A stretch of DNA of 64,000 nt from Chitinimonas_A lacunae (GTDB taxonomy: Bacteria; Pseudomonadota; Gammaproteobacteria; Burkholderiales; Chitinimonadaceae). Position 1 is the first letter of the stretch. Each line of letters starts with the position of its first letter. Below are positions 44,563 to 53,654 of the stretch, in pieces. Location of the stretch: positions 372,001 through 436,000 of the forward strand of contig NZ_JBHSBU010000001.1 in assembly GCF_042650885.1 (NCBI RefSeq). Reading direction: 5' to 3'. The notes beneath the pieces were generated by a model. It was not told the DNA's origin. It saw nothing but the letters and a program-made list of their open reading frames with translations, and ran no database searches. Position numbers and translations under genes: made by a program.

Positions 44563-47298
44563 ATGGACGCTAGAAAAAGGGTGGGAGCTGTGCGAATTAA
44601 ATCGAAATTCAAAGCCTGTGCCTTGGCTGTCTCGCTGGCGGTTTTACCCGCCACGGTCGGCGCGGCTGGCTTGGGAAGGCTGAATGTGCTCTCGGGGCTG
44701 GGGCAACCGCTTCGCGCCGAGATCGATTTGGTCTCCGTTCAGCCCGCCGAAGTCGATTCTCTGCGTGCCACCTTGGCGGCGCCCGAAGCGTTCCGGGAAG
44801 CGCAGATCGAATATCCGCCCTCATCACTGGGCCTGCGTTTTAATCTGGAAAAACGCGCAAACGGTCAATACTATATTGCCGTCAATTCCAGCCAATCAGT
44901 CAGCGAACCTTTCCTTGATTTGCTGGTTGAACTCAAATGGGAAGGCGGCCGAGTTCTGCGTGAATACACCGCTTTGCTCGACCCGCAAGGTTACGTTCCC
45001 AACAAACCCACTGAAGCGCCGATCGTCGGAGCCAAGCCAACCCCGACCAAGCCCGCCGTCCGCCCGGCCGACGGCTCGCGCTCGGTCGATACCACCGGTC
45101 CGGCCCAGAGCGGCAGCAAAACCACCGCCAAACCTACCCGTCCCGCCGAAGACACCACGGCTGGCGACGGCGAATACACCGTCAAAGCCGGCGATACCCT
45201 GGCTGGTATCGCCCGCAGTCATCAAGTCGAAGGCGTCAGCCTCGAACAAATGCTGGTCGGCCTCTATCGCGCCAATATGGACGCGTTCGAAGGCAAGAAC
45301 ATGAACCGCCTCAAGCGCGGCAAGAAGCTCAAGATTCCGACCGCCAGCGAGCTGTCGGAAATCCCGCGTGCCGCGGCCAGCCAGGAAATCCGTATCCAGG
45401 CCGAAGACTGGCGTGCCTACCGTGGCAAGCTTGCCGATGCGGCCGGCGCCAGCAGCAGCGGCGACACGGGCGGTACCGGCAAGATCACCGCCAAGGTCGA
45501 GGACCGTACCCCCACCGCTTCCTCGGGCAGCCCGGACAAGCTGCGTCTGTCCAAGGGCGACGAGAACAGCAAGAACCTGCAACAGAAGATCCAGGCACTC
45601 GAAGAAGAGAACGCCGCCCGTCAAAAGGCTTTGAACGAAGCCCAGCAACGCGTGACCAGCTTGCAGCAGAACATCGAGAAGATGGAGAAGCTGCTGGCCA
45701 TGCAGAACCAGGCCGGCAACCAGGCGCAGAAAAACGCCGAGCAGGCGCGCGCCCCGCTCGAACCCAAGCCGGTCGAGCCGCCCAAGCCCGCCGGTGCCGA
45801 ACCGGCCAAACCCGTCGACCCGCCCAAGTCCCCCGAGACGCCGCCTGCGGGCGATGGCGCCAAGCCGGTAGAGCCGCCGCCGTTGCCGCCGCCGCAAGGT
45901 GAGACGCCGACTGCTCCGTCGGCCGAAACCACGCCGCCGCCACCGACCGAAACGCCACCGCCGCCGAAGAAACCGAAAGTATTCGTACCGCCTCCGGAGC
46001 CGGAGGAGGAGTCGCTGCTCGACAACCCGATGGTGTTGGTCGGTGGGGCTATGGTTGGACTCGGGCTGCTAGGGGGGGGTGTGTTCTTTGCCTTGCGCCG
46101 CCGAAAAAAGCCTAGTTTTGAGGACAGCATCATCACCGGATCTGACCTCAAGTCCAACACGGTGGTCGGCAATACCGGCGGTGCAGTCATCAGCACGGGT
46201 GTGACCGAAAACTCCTTTCTGACCGATTTCAGCCGCGAGGGCCTCGGTACCATCGATACCGATGAGGTCGATCCGATCGCTGAAGCCGAGGTCTATATGG
46301 CCTACGGCCGCGACGCCCAGGCCGAGGAAATCCTCAAGGATGCCCTGGCCCGCGACGGCAGCCGTCAGGAAGTCCGGCTCAAGCTGCTCGAGATCTACAA
46401 CGCCCGCAAGAATGTGGCGGCGTTCAATCAGTACGCCCAGGAACTGTATACCGGCACCCAGGGCCAAGGTCCGCTGTGGGCGCAGGCGGCTGAGATGGGT
46501 CGGCTGCTCGACCCGCAGAATCCGCTGTACCAGCAGGCCAACCCGGTCAATACCAGCGCCATGGATAAAACCATGGTGATGCGGGCCGGTGCCGCAGCCG
46601 GCATGATCGATACGGCCAAGCTCAATGCCCCGCTGGTCGAAACCCCGGCAGTGGCGACTTCGGCGACCGATCTCGACTTCCAGCTCGACACCCCGCAAGG
46701 CGGCGATCTGGACTTCGACCTCGGCGTGACCCCGACACCCGCTCCGGCCCCGACTCCGCGTGCCGCTGAACCGGCCCCAGCAGTCGATCTGGCCGACGAT
46801 GGTCTGGACTTCCAGATCGGCGATCTGTCGCCGACGCCTGCGCCGGCACCCGATCCGGCTGATGCGATGCTGTCGCTCGATATTCCGCTCGACCTCGGTG
46901 TCACTCCGGCGCCAGCGGCCAAGCCGCTCGACCTGGGCAAGACCCCGGCGCCAACGCTGCCCAAGGAAACGCCGGTGCTCGAAGAGCCCGCATTCAAGGG
47001 TGGTGACCTCGATGGCGGCCTCGACTTCAATTTCGACCTCGGCGACACTCCGAGCCCGACGCCCGCTCCGGCGCCGATCGCGGTGCCGGCAGTCGAGACG
47101 GTCGATCTGGGCGGTGATGCCGATGTGCTCGACTTTGGCAGCGAACTGGACGATCCGGTCACCACCAAGATCGATCTGGCCCGTGCCTATATCGATATGG
47201 GCGATAAGGAAGGTGCTCGCGAAATCCTTCAGGAAGCAGCCGTTGAAGGCAATAGCGAACAGAAAGCGGCAGCCGAGGCGCTGCTGGCCCAGCTCTGA
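44563..47298 (+). CDS. fimV: FimV/HubP-like polar landmark protein
   Basis: A 911-residue inner membrane protein of the FimV family, a peptidoglycan-binding polar organiser needed for type IV pili. Domains in order are: signal peptide (to about residue 38, AVGAAGLGRLNVLSGLG), FimV N-terminal domain (about 38-145), LysM at about 203-265 (YTVKAGDTLAGIARSHQVEG), coiled coil at about 325-395, Pro-rich linker at about 400-475, one transmembrane segment at about 490-510 (MVLVGGAMVGLGLLGGGVFF), TPR-like repeat at about 565-630, acidic Pro/Asp repeats and the C-terminal FimV TPR (IDLARAYIDMGDKEGAREIL). The exact start is uncertain: ATG 44563 has no clear ribosome site, and GTG at 44581 or 44590 are alternatives. 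Confidence 0.93.
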   Translation: MDARKRVGAVRIKSKFKACALAVSLAVLPATVGAAGLGRLNVLSGLGQPLRAEIDLVSVQPAEVDSLRATLAAPEAFREAQIEYPPSSLGLRFNLEKRANGQYYIAVNSSQSVSEPFLDLLVELKWEGGRVLREYTALLDPQGYVPNKPTEAPIVGAKPTPTKPAVRPADGSRSVDTTGPAQSGSKTTAKPTRPAEDTTAGDGEYTVKAGDTLAGIARSHQVEGVSLEQMLVGLYRANMDAFEGKNMNRLKRGKKLKIPTASELSEIPRAAASQEIRIQAEDWRAYRGKLADAAGASSSGDTGGTGKITAKVEDRTPTASSGSPDKLRLSKGDENSKNLQQKIQALEEENAARQKALNEAQQRVTSLQQNIEKMEKLLAMQNQAGNQAQKNAEQARAPLEPKPVEPPKPAGAEPAKPVDPPKSPETPPAGDGAKPVEPPPLPPPQGETPTAPSAETTPPPPTETPPPPKKPKVFVPPPEPEEESLLDNPMVLVGGAMVGLGLLGGGVFFALRRRKKPSFEDSIITGSDLKSNTVVGNTGGAVISTGVTENSFLTDFSREGLGTIDTDEVDPIAEAEVYMAYGRDAQAEEILKDALARDGSRQEVRLKLLEIYNARKNVAAFNQYAQELYTGTQGQGPLWAQAAEMGRLLDPQNPLYQQANPVNTSAMDKTMVMRAGAAAGMIDTAKLNAPLVETPAVATSATDLDFQLDTPQGGDLDFDLGVTPTPAPAPTPRAAEPAPAVDLADDGLDFQIGDLSPTPAPAPDPADAMLSLDIPLDLGVTPAPAAKPLDLGKTPAPTLPKETPVLEEPAFKGGDLDGGLDFNFDLGDTPSPTPAPAPIAVPAVETVDLGGDADVLDFGSELDDPVTTKIDLARAYIDMGDKEGAREILQEAAVEGNSEQKAAAEALLAQL

Positions 47299-47301
47299 TC
47301 C

Positions 47302-47895
47302 TTGCATCCCAGGTCTGTCAATGCCCATAGCTGGCTGATTGCCTGGACCCTGGCGGCGTGCCTGCTCCCCTGCTGGAGCGGCACGCCGCTGTTCGTTCTG
47401 ACGGCGGTAGCGCTGCCTGCGCTGGTGGCGCTACAAGCTAGGCGCTATTTTCAATACATTTGGCGTCTGAAGTGGATAGGTTCTGCCGTCCTCTTGTCCC
47501 AAATTTTGATTGATGGTATATCGCTGCGCTCGCTGCTTGGTGCGGCCGAGCCGCTGGCCCGGCTGGCCTTGCTGCTGGCTGCGCTGGCCGCCCTGACTGG
47601 CAGTCAGACACCTGCCCAGTTGCTGGCTGCCCTGTTCCGGCTGTTGCGACCGCTCGACTGGCTGGGTGACATGCGGGTGCGTTGGACCGTCCGTCTATGG
47701 CTGGCGCTCCGCTATGGCGAACAGGCGCTGGGCACGGGCGGCAGCCTGAACGAGCGGCTTGCCGTGCTGTCGGAGACGCAGGCGGCAGGCGAAGAAGTAT
47801 TGGTGCTGGTTCTGCCGCCTCATACGGCGGCGGACTGGGTCTGGTTGGCGCTGGCGGTACTGCCGCTGGCATGGGGAAGCGTTTGGCTCGGATAG
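47302..47895 (+). CDS. membrane protein, weakly CbiQ/EcfT-like
   Basis: A 197-residue hydrophobic protein with about five transmembrane segments, starting with TTG at 47302, four bases after fimV. The stretch TGSQTPAQLLAALFRLLRPLDW, then a hydrophilic Arg-rich turn RVRWTVRLWLALRYGEQ, resembles the coupling helices of CbiQ/EcfT transporter T components, but the match is weak. The end overlaps the truA start by 25 bases, so the two are probably cotranscribed. The role is unknown. Confidence 0.55.
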   Translation: MHPRSVNAHSWLIAWTLAACLLPCWSGTPLFVLTAVALPALVALQARRYFQYIWRLKWIGSAVLLSQILIDGISLRSLLGAAEPLARLALLLAALAALTGSQTPAQLLAALFRLLRPLDWLGDMRVRWTVRLWLALRYGEQALGTGGSLNERLAVLSETQAAGEEVLVLVLPPHTAADWVWLALAVLPLAWGSVWLG

Positions 47896-48668
47896 TTCTG
47901 GCAGTGGAATACGATGGTCGCGCCTTTTGCGGCTGGCAGTCGCAACCGGGCGGCGGGGCAGTGCAAGACGCCTTGGAAGCGGCGATTGCCCAGTTGGCCG
48001 GCCATCAGGTGCGGGTCCATGCTGCGGGCCGTACCGATGCCGGCGTCCATGCTGCGCAGCAGATTGTTCATTTCGACTGCGACGTCAATCGTCCTCTGAC
48101 CGCCTGGGTTCGCGGCGTCAACAGTTTTCTGCCCGAGAGCGTGGCGGTGTTATGGTCGCGCGAGGTCGAGCCCGATTTCCATGCCCGCTTTTCCGCCACG
48201 GCACGCCATTACCGCTATTTACTGCTGAACCATCCAGTGCGGCCGGCGCTGCTGAGCGGCCGGGTCGGCTGGCATCATGCGCCACTCGATCTGGAACGGA
48301 TGCAGGCGGCGGCCGCCTGCCTGATCGGCACCCATGATTTCTCGAGTTTCCGCGCGGCCGAATGCCAGGCCCACTCCCCGGTCAAGCAACTGACCCGGTT
48401 CGAACTGCGGGCCGAGGGGCGAATGTTGATCTGCGATGTATCGGCCGGCGGCTTTCTGCATCATATGGTGCGCAATCTGATGGGGGCACTGGTCCATATC
48501 GGCCGAGGTGCGGCGCCGGCCGAGTGGATGACCGAATTGTTGGCGGCCCGTGACCGCCGCCTGGCGCCGCCAACTTTTATGGCCGACGGATTATATTTCG
48601 CCGGCGTCAGCTATCCGGCCAGCTTTGGCATTGCCAGCGAGCCGACCTTCCGTCACCATCTGGTCTGA
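47871..48668 (+). CDS. truA: tRNA pseudouridine(38-40) synthase
   Basis: Makes pseudouridine at positions 38-40 of the anticodon arm. It has 265 residues. The catalytic Asp is in HAAGRTDAGVHA (about residue 57). Other signatures are YDGRAFCGWQSQPGGGAVQ near the N-terminus and FLHHMVRNLMGAL near the C-terminus. The start MGKRLARIVLAVEYDG is inside the preceding gene. It opens the truA-trpF-trpB-trpA-accD order common in betaproteobacteria. Confidence 0.96.
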   Translation: MGKRLARIVLAVEYDGRAFCGWQSQPGGGAVQDALEAAIAQLAGHQVRVHAAGRTDAGVHAAQQIVHFDCDVNRPLTAWVRGVNSFLPESVAVLWSREVEPDFHARFSATARHYRYLLLNHPVRPALLSGRVGWHHAPLDLERMQAAAACLIGTHDFSSFRAAECQAHSPVKQLTRFELRAEGRMLICDVSAGGFLHHMVRNLMGALVHIGRGAAPAEWMTELLAARDRRLAPPTFMADGLYFAGVSYPASFGIASEPTFRHHLV

Positions 48669-48681
48669 TTCGATTTCCTGG

Positions 48682-49320
48682 ATGGCCATGGTGATTCCCC
48701 GCATCAAGATCTGCGGGCTGCGCGATATCGCTACAGCCCAGGCGGTGGCCCGGCTTGGTGCCGATGCCGTGGGCCTGGTGTTCTACCGGCCCAGTCCGCG
48801 CTATGTCGAGATCGAAGCTGCCGCTGCCATCGCCCGGGCCTTACCTGCTTTTGTTAGCTGCGTTGGTCTGTTTGTCGATTGCCCCGAGGCGGAAATGGCC
48901 GCCATACTCGAGCGGGTGCCGCTCGATCTGCTGCAATTCCATGGTGACGAGACGCCCGAGCAGTGCCGCCGCTGGCAGCGGCCTTATATCAAGGCGGTAC
49001 GGGTGAAACCAGGGCTCGATTTGTTAGAATACGCCGGGCGCTATGCCGACGCGCGCGGCCTGCTGTGCGATGCCTATTCGCCCGCTGCGCCCGGCGGCAC
49101 GGGCGAACGCTTTGACTGGGGCCTGTTGCCGGCACAGCTGCCACTGCCTCTGATCCTGTCGGGCGGTCTCGACCCGGACAATGTGGTAGCCGCCGTCGCT
49201 CAGGTGCGCCCATGGGCGGTCGATGTCTCAAGCGGGGTGGAGCGCGCCCGTGGCAGCAAGGATCTCGAACGGGTGGCGCGTTTCATCGCCGCCGCCAAAC
49301 AAACTTCCTTTTCCGGATAA
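48682..49320 (+). CDS. trpF: phosphoribosylanthranilate isomerase
   Basis: Third step of tryptophan synthesis from anthranilate. It is a TIM barrel of 212 residues. Motifs are IPRIKICGLRD with the catalytic Cys at the N-terminus, GADAVGLVFYRPSPRYV, LLQFHGDETPEQC, LLCDAYSPAAPGGTGERFDW with the catalytic Asp, LILSGGLDPDNV and AVDVSSGVE. The start at 48682 (MAMVIPRIK) or 48688 is possible. It is followed by trpB after three bases. Confidence 0.96.
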   Translation: MAMVIPRIKICGLRDIATAQAVARLGADAVGLVFYRPSPRYVEIEAAAAIARALPAFVSCVGLFVDCPEAEMAAILERVPLDLLQFHGDETPEQCRRWQRPYIKAVRVKPGLDLLEYAGRYADARGLLCDAYSPAAPGGTGERFDWGLLPAQLPLPLILSGGLDPDNVVAAVAQVRPWAVDVSSGVERARGSKDLERVARFIAAAKQTSFSG

Positions 49321-49323
49321 GCC

Positions 49324-50547
49324 ATGCAAGCTGATGCTCAGCCGAACCTGACCGACTATCAACAGCCTGACGAATCGGGCCATTTCGGCCGCTACGGCGG
49401 TGTCTATGTGGCCGAGACCCTGATGGCGGCGCTCGACGAACTCAATGCGGAATACCTGCGCGCCAAGGCCGATCCGGATTTCCTGGCCGAATTCCGCCAC
49501 GAGCTGCGCCACTATGTCGGCCGGCCCTCGCCGATCTACCACTGCAAACGCTGGTCCGAGCAATTGGGCGGTGCCCAGATCTACCTCAAGCGCGAAGACC
49601 TCAACCATACCGGCGCCCATAAGGTCAACAACACCATCGGTCAGGCGCTGCTGGCGCGGCGGATGGGCAAGAAACGGGTGATCGCCGAAACCGGCGCCGG
49701 TCAGCATGGCGTTGCGTCCGCCACCGTCGCTGCGCGTTACGGACTTGAATGCGTGGTCTATATGGGTGCCGAGGACGTCAAGCGTCAGGCGCCCAATGTC
49801 TACCGTATCAAGCTGCTCGGCGCCACCGTGGTGCCGGTCGAGAGCGGCAGCAAGACCCTCAAGGACGCCATGAACGAAGCCATGCGCGACTGGGTCACCA
49901 ATATCGACACCACCTACTACATCATCGGCACCGCCGCCGGTCCCCATCCCTATCCGACCCTGGTGCGCGACTTCCAGTGCGTGATCGGCGAAGAATCCAA
50001 ACAGCAGATGCTGGAACAGGCCGGACGCCAGCCCGATCTGGTGGTGGCCTGCGTGGGCGGCGGTTCCAACGCCATTGGGATGTTCCACCCCTATATCGGC
50101 GAGACGGCTGTGCGGCTGATCGGCGTCGAGGCGGGCGGTGAGGGCGTCGAGACCGGCCGTCATGCAGCCCCGCTGTCGGTCGGCACACCCGGCGTACTGC
50201 ATGGCAATCGCACCTATCTGATGCAGGACGGCCATGGCCAGATCATCGAGACCCACTCGATTTCGGCCGGTCTGGACTACCCGGGCGTCGGCCCTGAGCA
50301 CAGCTACCTCAAGGATATCGGCCGGGTCGAATACACGGCCGCCACCGATGGCGAGGCGCTGACCGCTTTCCACGATCTGTGCCGTTTCGAGGGCATTATT
50401 CCGGCGCTGGAGTCGAGTCATGCGCTGGCCTACGCCCGCCGCGTCGCCCCCACGCTGACGCGCGACCAGATCATTCTCGTCAACCTGTCCGGTCGCGGCG
50501 ATAAGGACATCCCGTCCGTCGCCCGTCTGTCCGGCATCGAGCTATAA
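49324..50547 (+). CDS. trpB: tryptophan synthase beta chain
   Basis: PLP subunit joining indole with serine. The 407-residue length is normal. The PLP lysine is in LNHTGAHKVNNTIGQA, followed by ETGAGQHGVA, and the phosphate-binding loop is CVGGGSNAIG. The C-terminal region contains ALESSHALAYA and NLSGRGDKD. It ends three bases before trpA. Confidence 0.98.
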   Translation: MQADAQPNLTDYQQPDESGHFGRYGGVYVAETLMAALDELNAEYLRAKADPDFLAEFRHELRHYVGRPSPIYHCKRWSEQLGGAQIYLKREDLNHTGAHKVNNTIGQALLARRMGKKRVIAETGAGQHGVASATVAARYGLECVVYMGAEDVKRQAPNVYRIKLLGATVVPVESGSKTLKDAMNEAMRDWVTNIDTTYYIIGTAAGPHPYPTLVRDFQCVIGEESKQQMLEQAGRQPDLVVACVGGGSNAIGMFHPYIGETAVRLIGVEAGGEGVETGRHAAPLSVGTPGVLHGNRTYLMQDGHGQIIETHSISAGLDYPGVGPEHSYLKDIGRVEYTAATDGEALTAFHDLCRFEGIIPALESSHALAYARRVAPTLTRDQIILVNLSGRGDKDIPSVARLSGIEL

Positions 50548-50550
50548 GCG

Positions 50551-51354
50551 ATGAGCCGCATCCAAACCGTATTCGAGCGCCTGCGCGAGCAGGGCAAGCA
50601 GGCACTGATCCCGTTCATCACGGCCGGCGACCCGCATCCGGCGGCCACCGTCGGGCTGATGCACGCCCTGGTGGCGGGCGGAGCCGATATCGTCGAGCTG
50701 GGCGTGCCGTTTTCCGATCCGATGGCCGATGGCCCGGTGATCCAGCGCGCCTCGGAACGTGCGCTGGCCCATCGGGTCAGTCTGCGTGACGTGCTCGATA
50801 TCGTGCGCGATTTCCGTCGCAAGGACAGCCATACGCCGGTGGTGCTGATGGGTTATGCCAATCCGATCGAAGCCATGGGTTATCACGCCTTTGCCACTGC
50901 CGCGCGCGAAGTCGGCGTCGATGGTGCGCTGACAGTCGATATGCCGCCCGAAGAAGCCGAAGCCCTGGTGGCGGCACTGGTCGAGGCCGGCATCGATCCG
51001 ATCTTCCTGCTGGCGCCGACCACGCCACCCGCCCGGGTCGATGCCGTGGCGCGGATGGTGCGTGGCTATGCCTATTACGTGTCGCTCAAGGGGGTCACGG
51101 GCGCCGGTCACCTTGATCTGGCCGATGTCGAGCAGCGGCTGGGCGAATTGCGCAGCCGGCTGGCCGTGCCGGTCGGGGTGGGCTTCGGTATCCGCGACGC
51201 TGCCTCGGCCCAGGCGATTTCCCGCTTGGCCGATGCGGTGGTGATCGGCAGCCGTCTGGTGCAGGAGATCGAGCAGAACGGTGCCGATGCCGCGCCAAGG
51301 CTGACAGCCCTGTTGCGGGAGATACGCACCGCCATGGATAATTCCCGCGCCTGA
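50551..51354 (+). CDS. trpA: tryptophan synthase alpha chain
   Basis: Cleaves indole-3-glycerol phosphate to indole, which is channelled to TrpB. The 267-residue TIM barrel has LIPFITAGDPHP, the catalytic Glu in VELGVPFSDPMADGPVIQ, the catalytic Asp in LTVDMPPEEAE and VGFGIRDAASA. It is followed by a terminator-like hairpin and accD. Confidence 0.97.
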   Translation: MSRIQTVFERLREQGKQALIPFITAGDPHPAATVGLMHALVAGGADIVELGVPFSDPMADGPVIQRASERALAHRVSLRDVLDIVRDFRRKDSHTPVVLMGYANPIEAMGYHAFATAAREVGVDGALTVDMPPEEAEALVAALVEAGIDPIFLLAPTTPPARVDAVARMVRGYAYYVSLKGVTGAGHLDLADVEQRLGELRSRLAVPVGVGFGIRDAASAQAISRLADAVVIGSRLVQEIEQNGADAAPRLTALLREIRTAMDNSRA

Positions 51355-51362
51355 TCGTGACG

Positions 51363-51389
51363 GGGCCGCTGATGCGGCCCTTGTCTTTT
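51363..51389 (+). terminator. hairpin between trpA and accD
   Basis: GGGCCGC (51363-51369), loop TGAT, GCGGCCC (51374-51380), followed by TTGTCTTTT. The T tract is interrupted, so it may only partly terminate the trp transcript. Confidence 0.65.
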
Positions 51390-51475
51390 CAAGCGCTTGA
51401 TCGGCCTCTATGGTACAGAGGTCGAGACGACCACCGGCCCGGGAGCCGTTTGTGCCGTCAAGGCAGGAGACAGAG

Positions 51476-52345
51476 ATGAGTTGGTTACAGAAATTATTGC
51501 CGCCCAAGATCAAAGCCAAGCCTCAGGGTTCGACCAAGTCGGTGCCCGAAGGCTTGTGGAGCAAGTGTGCGGCCTGCGAGGCGGTGCTCTATCGCACCGA
51601 TCTCGACAATAATCTCGATGTCTGCCCCAAATGCAGCCATCACAACGCCATCAGCGCGCGCAAGCGGCTCGATTATCTGCTCGACCGCGAAGGCCGCTTC
51701 GAGATCGGTGCCGAAGTGCGGCCGGTCGATATTCTCAAGTTCAAGGATTCCAAGCGCTACCCCGAACGGCTCGAAGCCGCCCGTGAGGCTGCCGGCGAAG
51801 AAGACGCGCTGGTGGTGATGCAGGGCGCGATCCATAGCGTGCCGGTGGTGGTGGCGGCCTTCGAGTTCAAATTCATCGGCGGTTCGATGGGCTCGGTGGT
51901 CGGCGAGCGTTTTGTGCGCGGGGTCAAGACCGCCATCGAAAACGGCTGTCCGTTTATCTGCGTGTCGGCCTCAGGTGGTGCACGGATGCAGGAAGGGCTG
52001 ATGGCCCTGATGCAGATGGCCAAGACCTCGGCCATCCTGACCCGGCTGGCCGAACATCGGCTGCCGTTTATCTCGGTGCTGACCGACCCGACCATGGGTG
52101 GCGTGTCGGCCTCGTTTGCCTTTCTTGGTGATGTGGTGGTGGCCGAGCCGGGTGCCCTGATCGGTTTCGCCGGCCCGCGCGTGATCGCCCAGACGGTGCG
52201 CGAAACCTTGCCCGAAGGCTTCCAGCGTGCCGAATTCCTGCTGACCAAAGGCGCACTCGACTTTATCGTCGACCGGCGCGAGATGCGTGCCCGGATCGCG
52301 GGCGTGTTGACGCTGCTCCAGCGGCAACCGGCGGTGGCCGCTTGA
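51476..52345 (+). CDS. accD: acetyl-CoA carboxylase carboxyltransferase subunit beta
   Basis: Beta part of the carboxyltransferase that transfers CO2 from biotin to acetyl-CoA in fatty acid synthesis. It has 289 residues; the start at 51476 (MSWLQKLLPPKIK) follows AGGAG. The four-Cys zinc ribbon is at about 31-53 (WSKCAACEAVL and CPKCSHH). The crotonase fold contains SASGGARMQEGL, DPTMGGVSASFAFLGDV and GFAGPRVIAQT. In relatives it is followed by folC; here a FemAB-like gene follows with an overlapping start. Confidence 0.97.
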   Translation: MSWLQKLLPPKIKAKPQGSTKSVPEGLWSKCAACEAVLYRTDLDNNLDVCPKCSHHNAISARKRLDYLLDREGRFEIGAEVRPVDILKFKDSKRYPERLEAAREAAGEEDALVVMQGAIHSVPVVVAAFEFKFIGGSMGSVVGERFVRGVKTAIENGCPFICVSASGGARMQEGLMALMQMAKTSAILTRLAEHRLPFISVLTDPTMGGVSASFAFLGDVVVAEPGALIGFAGPRVIAQTVRETLPEGFQRAEFLLTKGALDFIVDRREMRARIAGVLTLLQRQPAVAA

Positions 52346-53472
52346 TCGTTGACAGTGTCGATGCCATTGCCCGGCTTGATGTCGCCCGGTGGAATGCCCT
52401 GGCCGGCTCGCAGCCGTTCATTGGCCATGGCTTTCTCGCTGCCCTGGAGCAAAGCGGCGCCGTTGGCGGCAAGAGCGGCTGGATGCCCTGTCATCTGGCG
52501 CTGCGACAGGACGATCATCTGCTCGGCGCCATGCCGCTCTACCTCAAGTCGCATTCCTACGGCGAATATGTGTTCGACTGGAGCTGGGCCGACGCCTATC
52601 AGCGCGCCGGCGGCGCCTACTATCCCAAACTGGTCTGCGCCGTCCCGTTCACCCCGGTACCTGGTCCGCGACTGCTGGCCGACTCGCTCAGCAATGCTGA
52701 ACGACTGCTCGATGGCGCCGTGGCACTGGCCGAGCGCCAGGCGCTATCGAGCATCCATCTGCTGTTTCCCGAACCGGTCGCCGATGCGGCGCTGCGCGAG
52801 CGCGGCTGGTTATGTCGCGAAGGGGTGCAGTTCCACTGGCATAACGCCGGCTACCGCGATTTTGCCGACTTTCTGGCAGCACTGTCGCACGATAAGCGCA
52901 AGAAAATCCGGCAGGAACGGCGTCGTCTGGCCGAAGCGGGGGTCGAGGTGGTGCGGCGCCAGGGTGCGGCCATTACGGCCGAGGACTGGGCCTTTTTCTA
53001 TCGCTGCTATGTCACGACCTATCTGACCCATCGCTCCACCCCCTATCTGTCGCTCGATTTCTTTGAACGTCTTGGGACGACCCTGCCGGAGAGCTGTCTG
53101 CTGATCCTGGCTTACCAGAACGGCCGGCCGATTGCGGCGGCACTCGATATCGACGATGGCACGCGGCTCTATGGTCGTTACTGGGGGGCCGAGGTCTATG
53201 TGCCCAATCTGCATTTCGAACTGTGCTACTACCAGGGAATCGAACATGCGATAGCACGCGGCTTGGCGGTGTTCGAAGGGGGCGCCCAGGGCGAACACAA
53301 GCTGGCGCGCGGTTTTACCCCGGTGCGGACCCGTTCGTTCCATTGGCTGGCCGACCCGGTTTTCCGGCTGGCAGTGGAGCGTTTTTTGCAGCGTGAAGAG
53401 CGGGGCGTCACCCATTATTTGTCGGAACTCGATGAGCGGCTACCGTTCCGGCATGAGCCCTTGGAAATATAG
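52342..53472 (+). CDS. GNAT/FemAB-like acyltransferase (DUF482 type)
   Basis: A 376-residue protein of the DUF482/peptidogalycan-recognition group related to FemAB acyltransferases. Landmarks are PFIGHGFLAALEQSG near the N-terminus, MPLYLKSHSYGEYVFDWSWA, a central FLAALSHDKRKKIRQERRR and the C-terminal FEGGAQGEHKLARGFTP. It begins with TTG at 52342, overlapping the accD stop, so it is translationally coupled to accD. Its substrate is unknown; related proteins are predicted to transfer acyl or aminoacyl groups. Confidence 0.85.
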   Translation: MIVDSVDAIARLDVARWNALAGSQPFIGHGFLAALEQSGAVGGKSGWMPCHLALRQDDHLLGAMPLYLKSHSYGEYVFDWSWADAYQRAGGAYYPKLVCAVPFTPVPGPRLLADSLSNAERLLDGAVALAERQALSSIHLLFPEPVADAALRERGWLCREGVQFHWHNAGYRDFADFLAALSHDKRKKIRQERRRLAEAGVEVVRRQGAAITAEDWAFFYRCYVTTYLTHRSTPYLSLDFFERLGTTLPESCLLILAYQNGRPIAAALDIDDGTRLYGRYWGAEVYVPNLHFELCYYQGIEHAIARGLAVFEGGAQGEHKLARGFTPVRTRSFHWLADPVFRLAVERFLQREERGVTHYLSELDERLPFRHEPLEI

Positions 53473-53654
53473 AAAATATTCATTTTTCTATTTATCCGTT
53501 ATTGGTGCTTGCAAAGGGTTTTCCTGTTTTTTTAATATCGCGTGTTTGTCCATTCTGATCGATTCGATTGGCGGCTGAAGGCGCGAGGTCTATGCCGCCC
53601 TTGATCCGGTGTCATCGGCAAGGGCGGGACACGATTCCACACAAGGAAGGGGCA

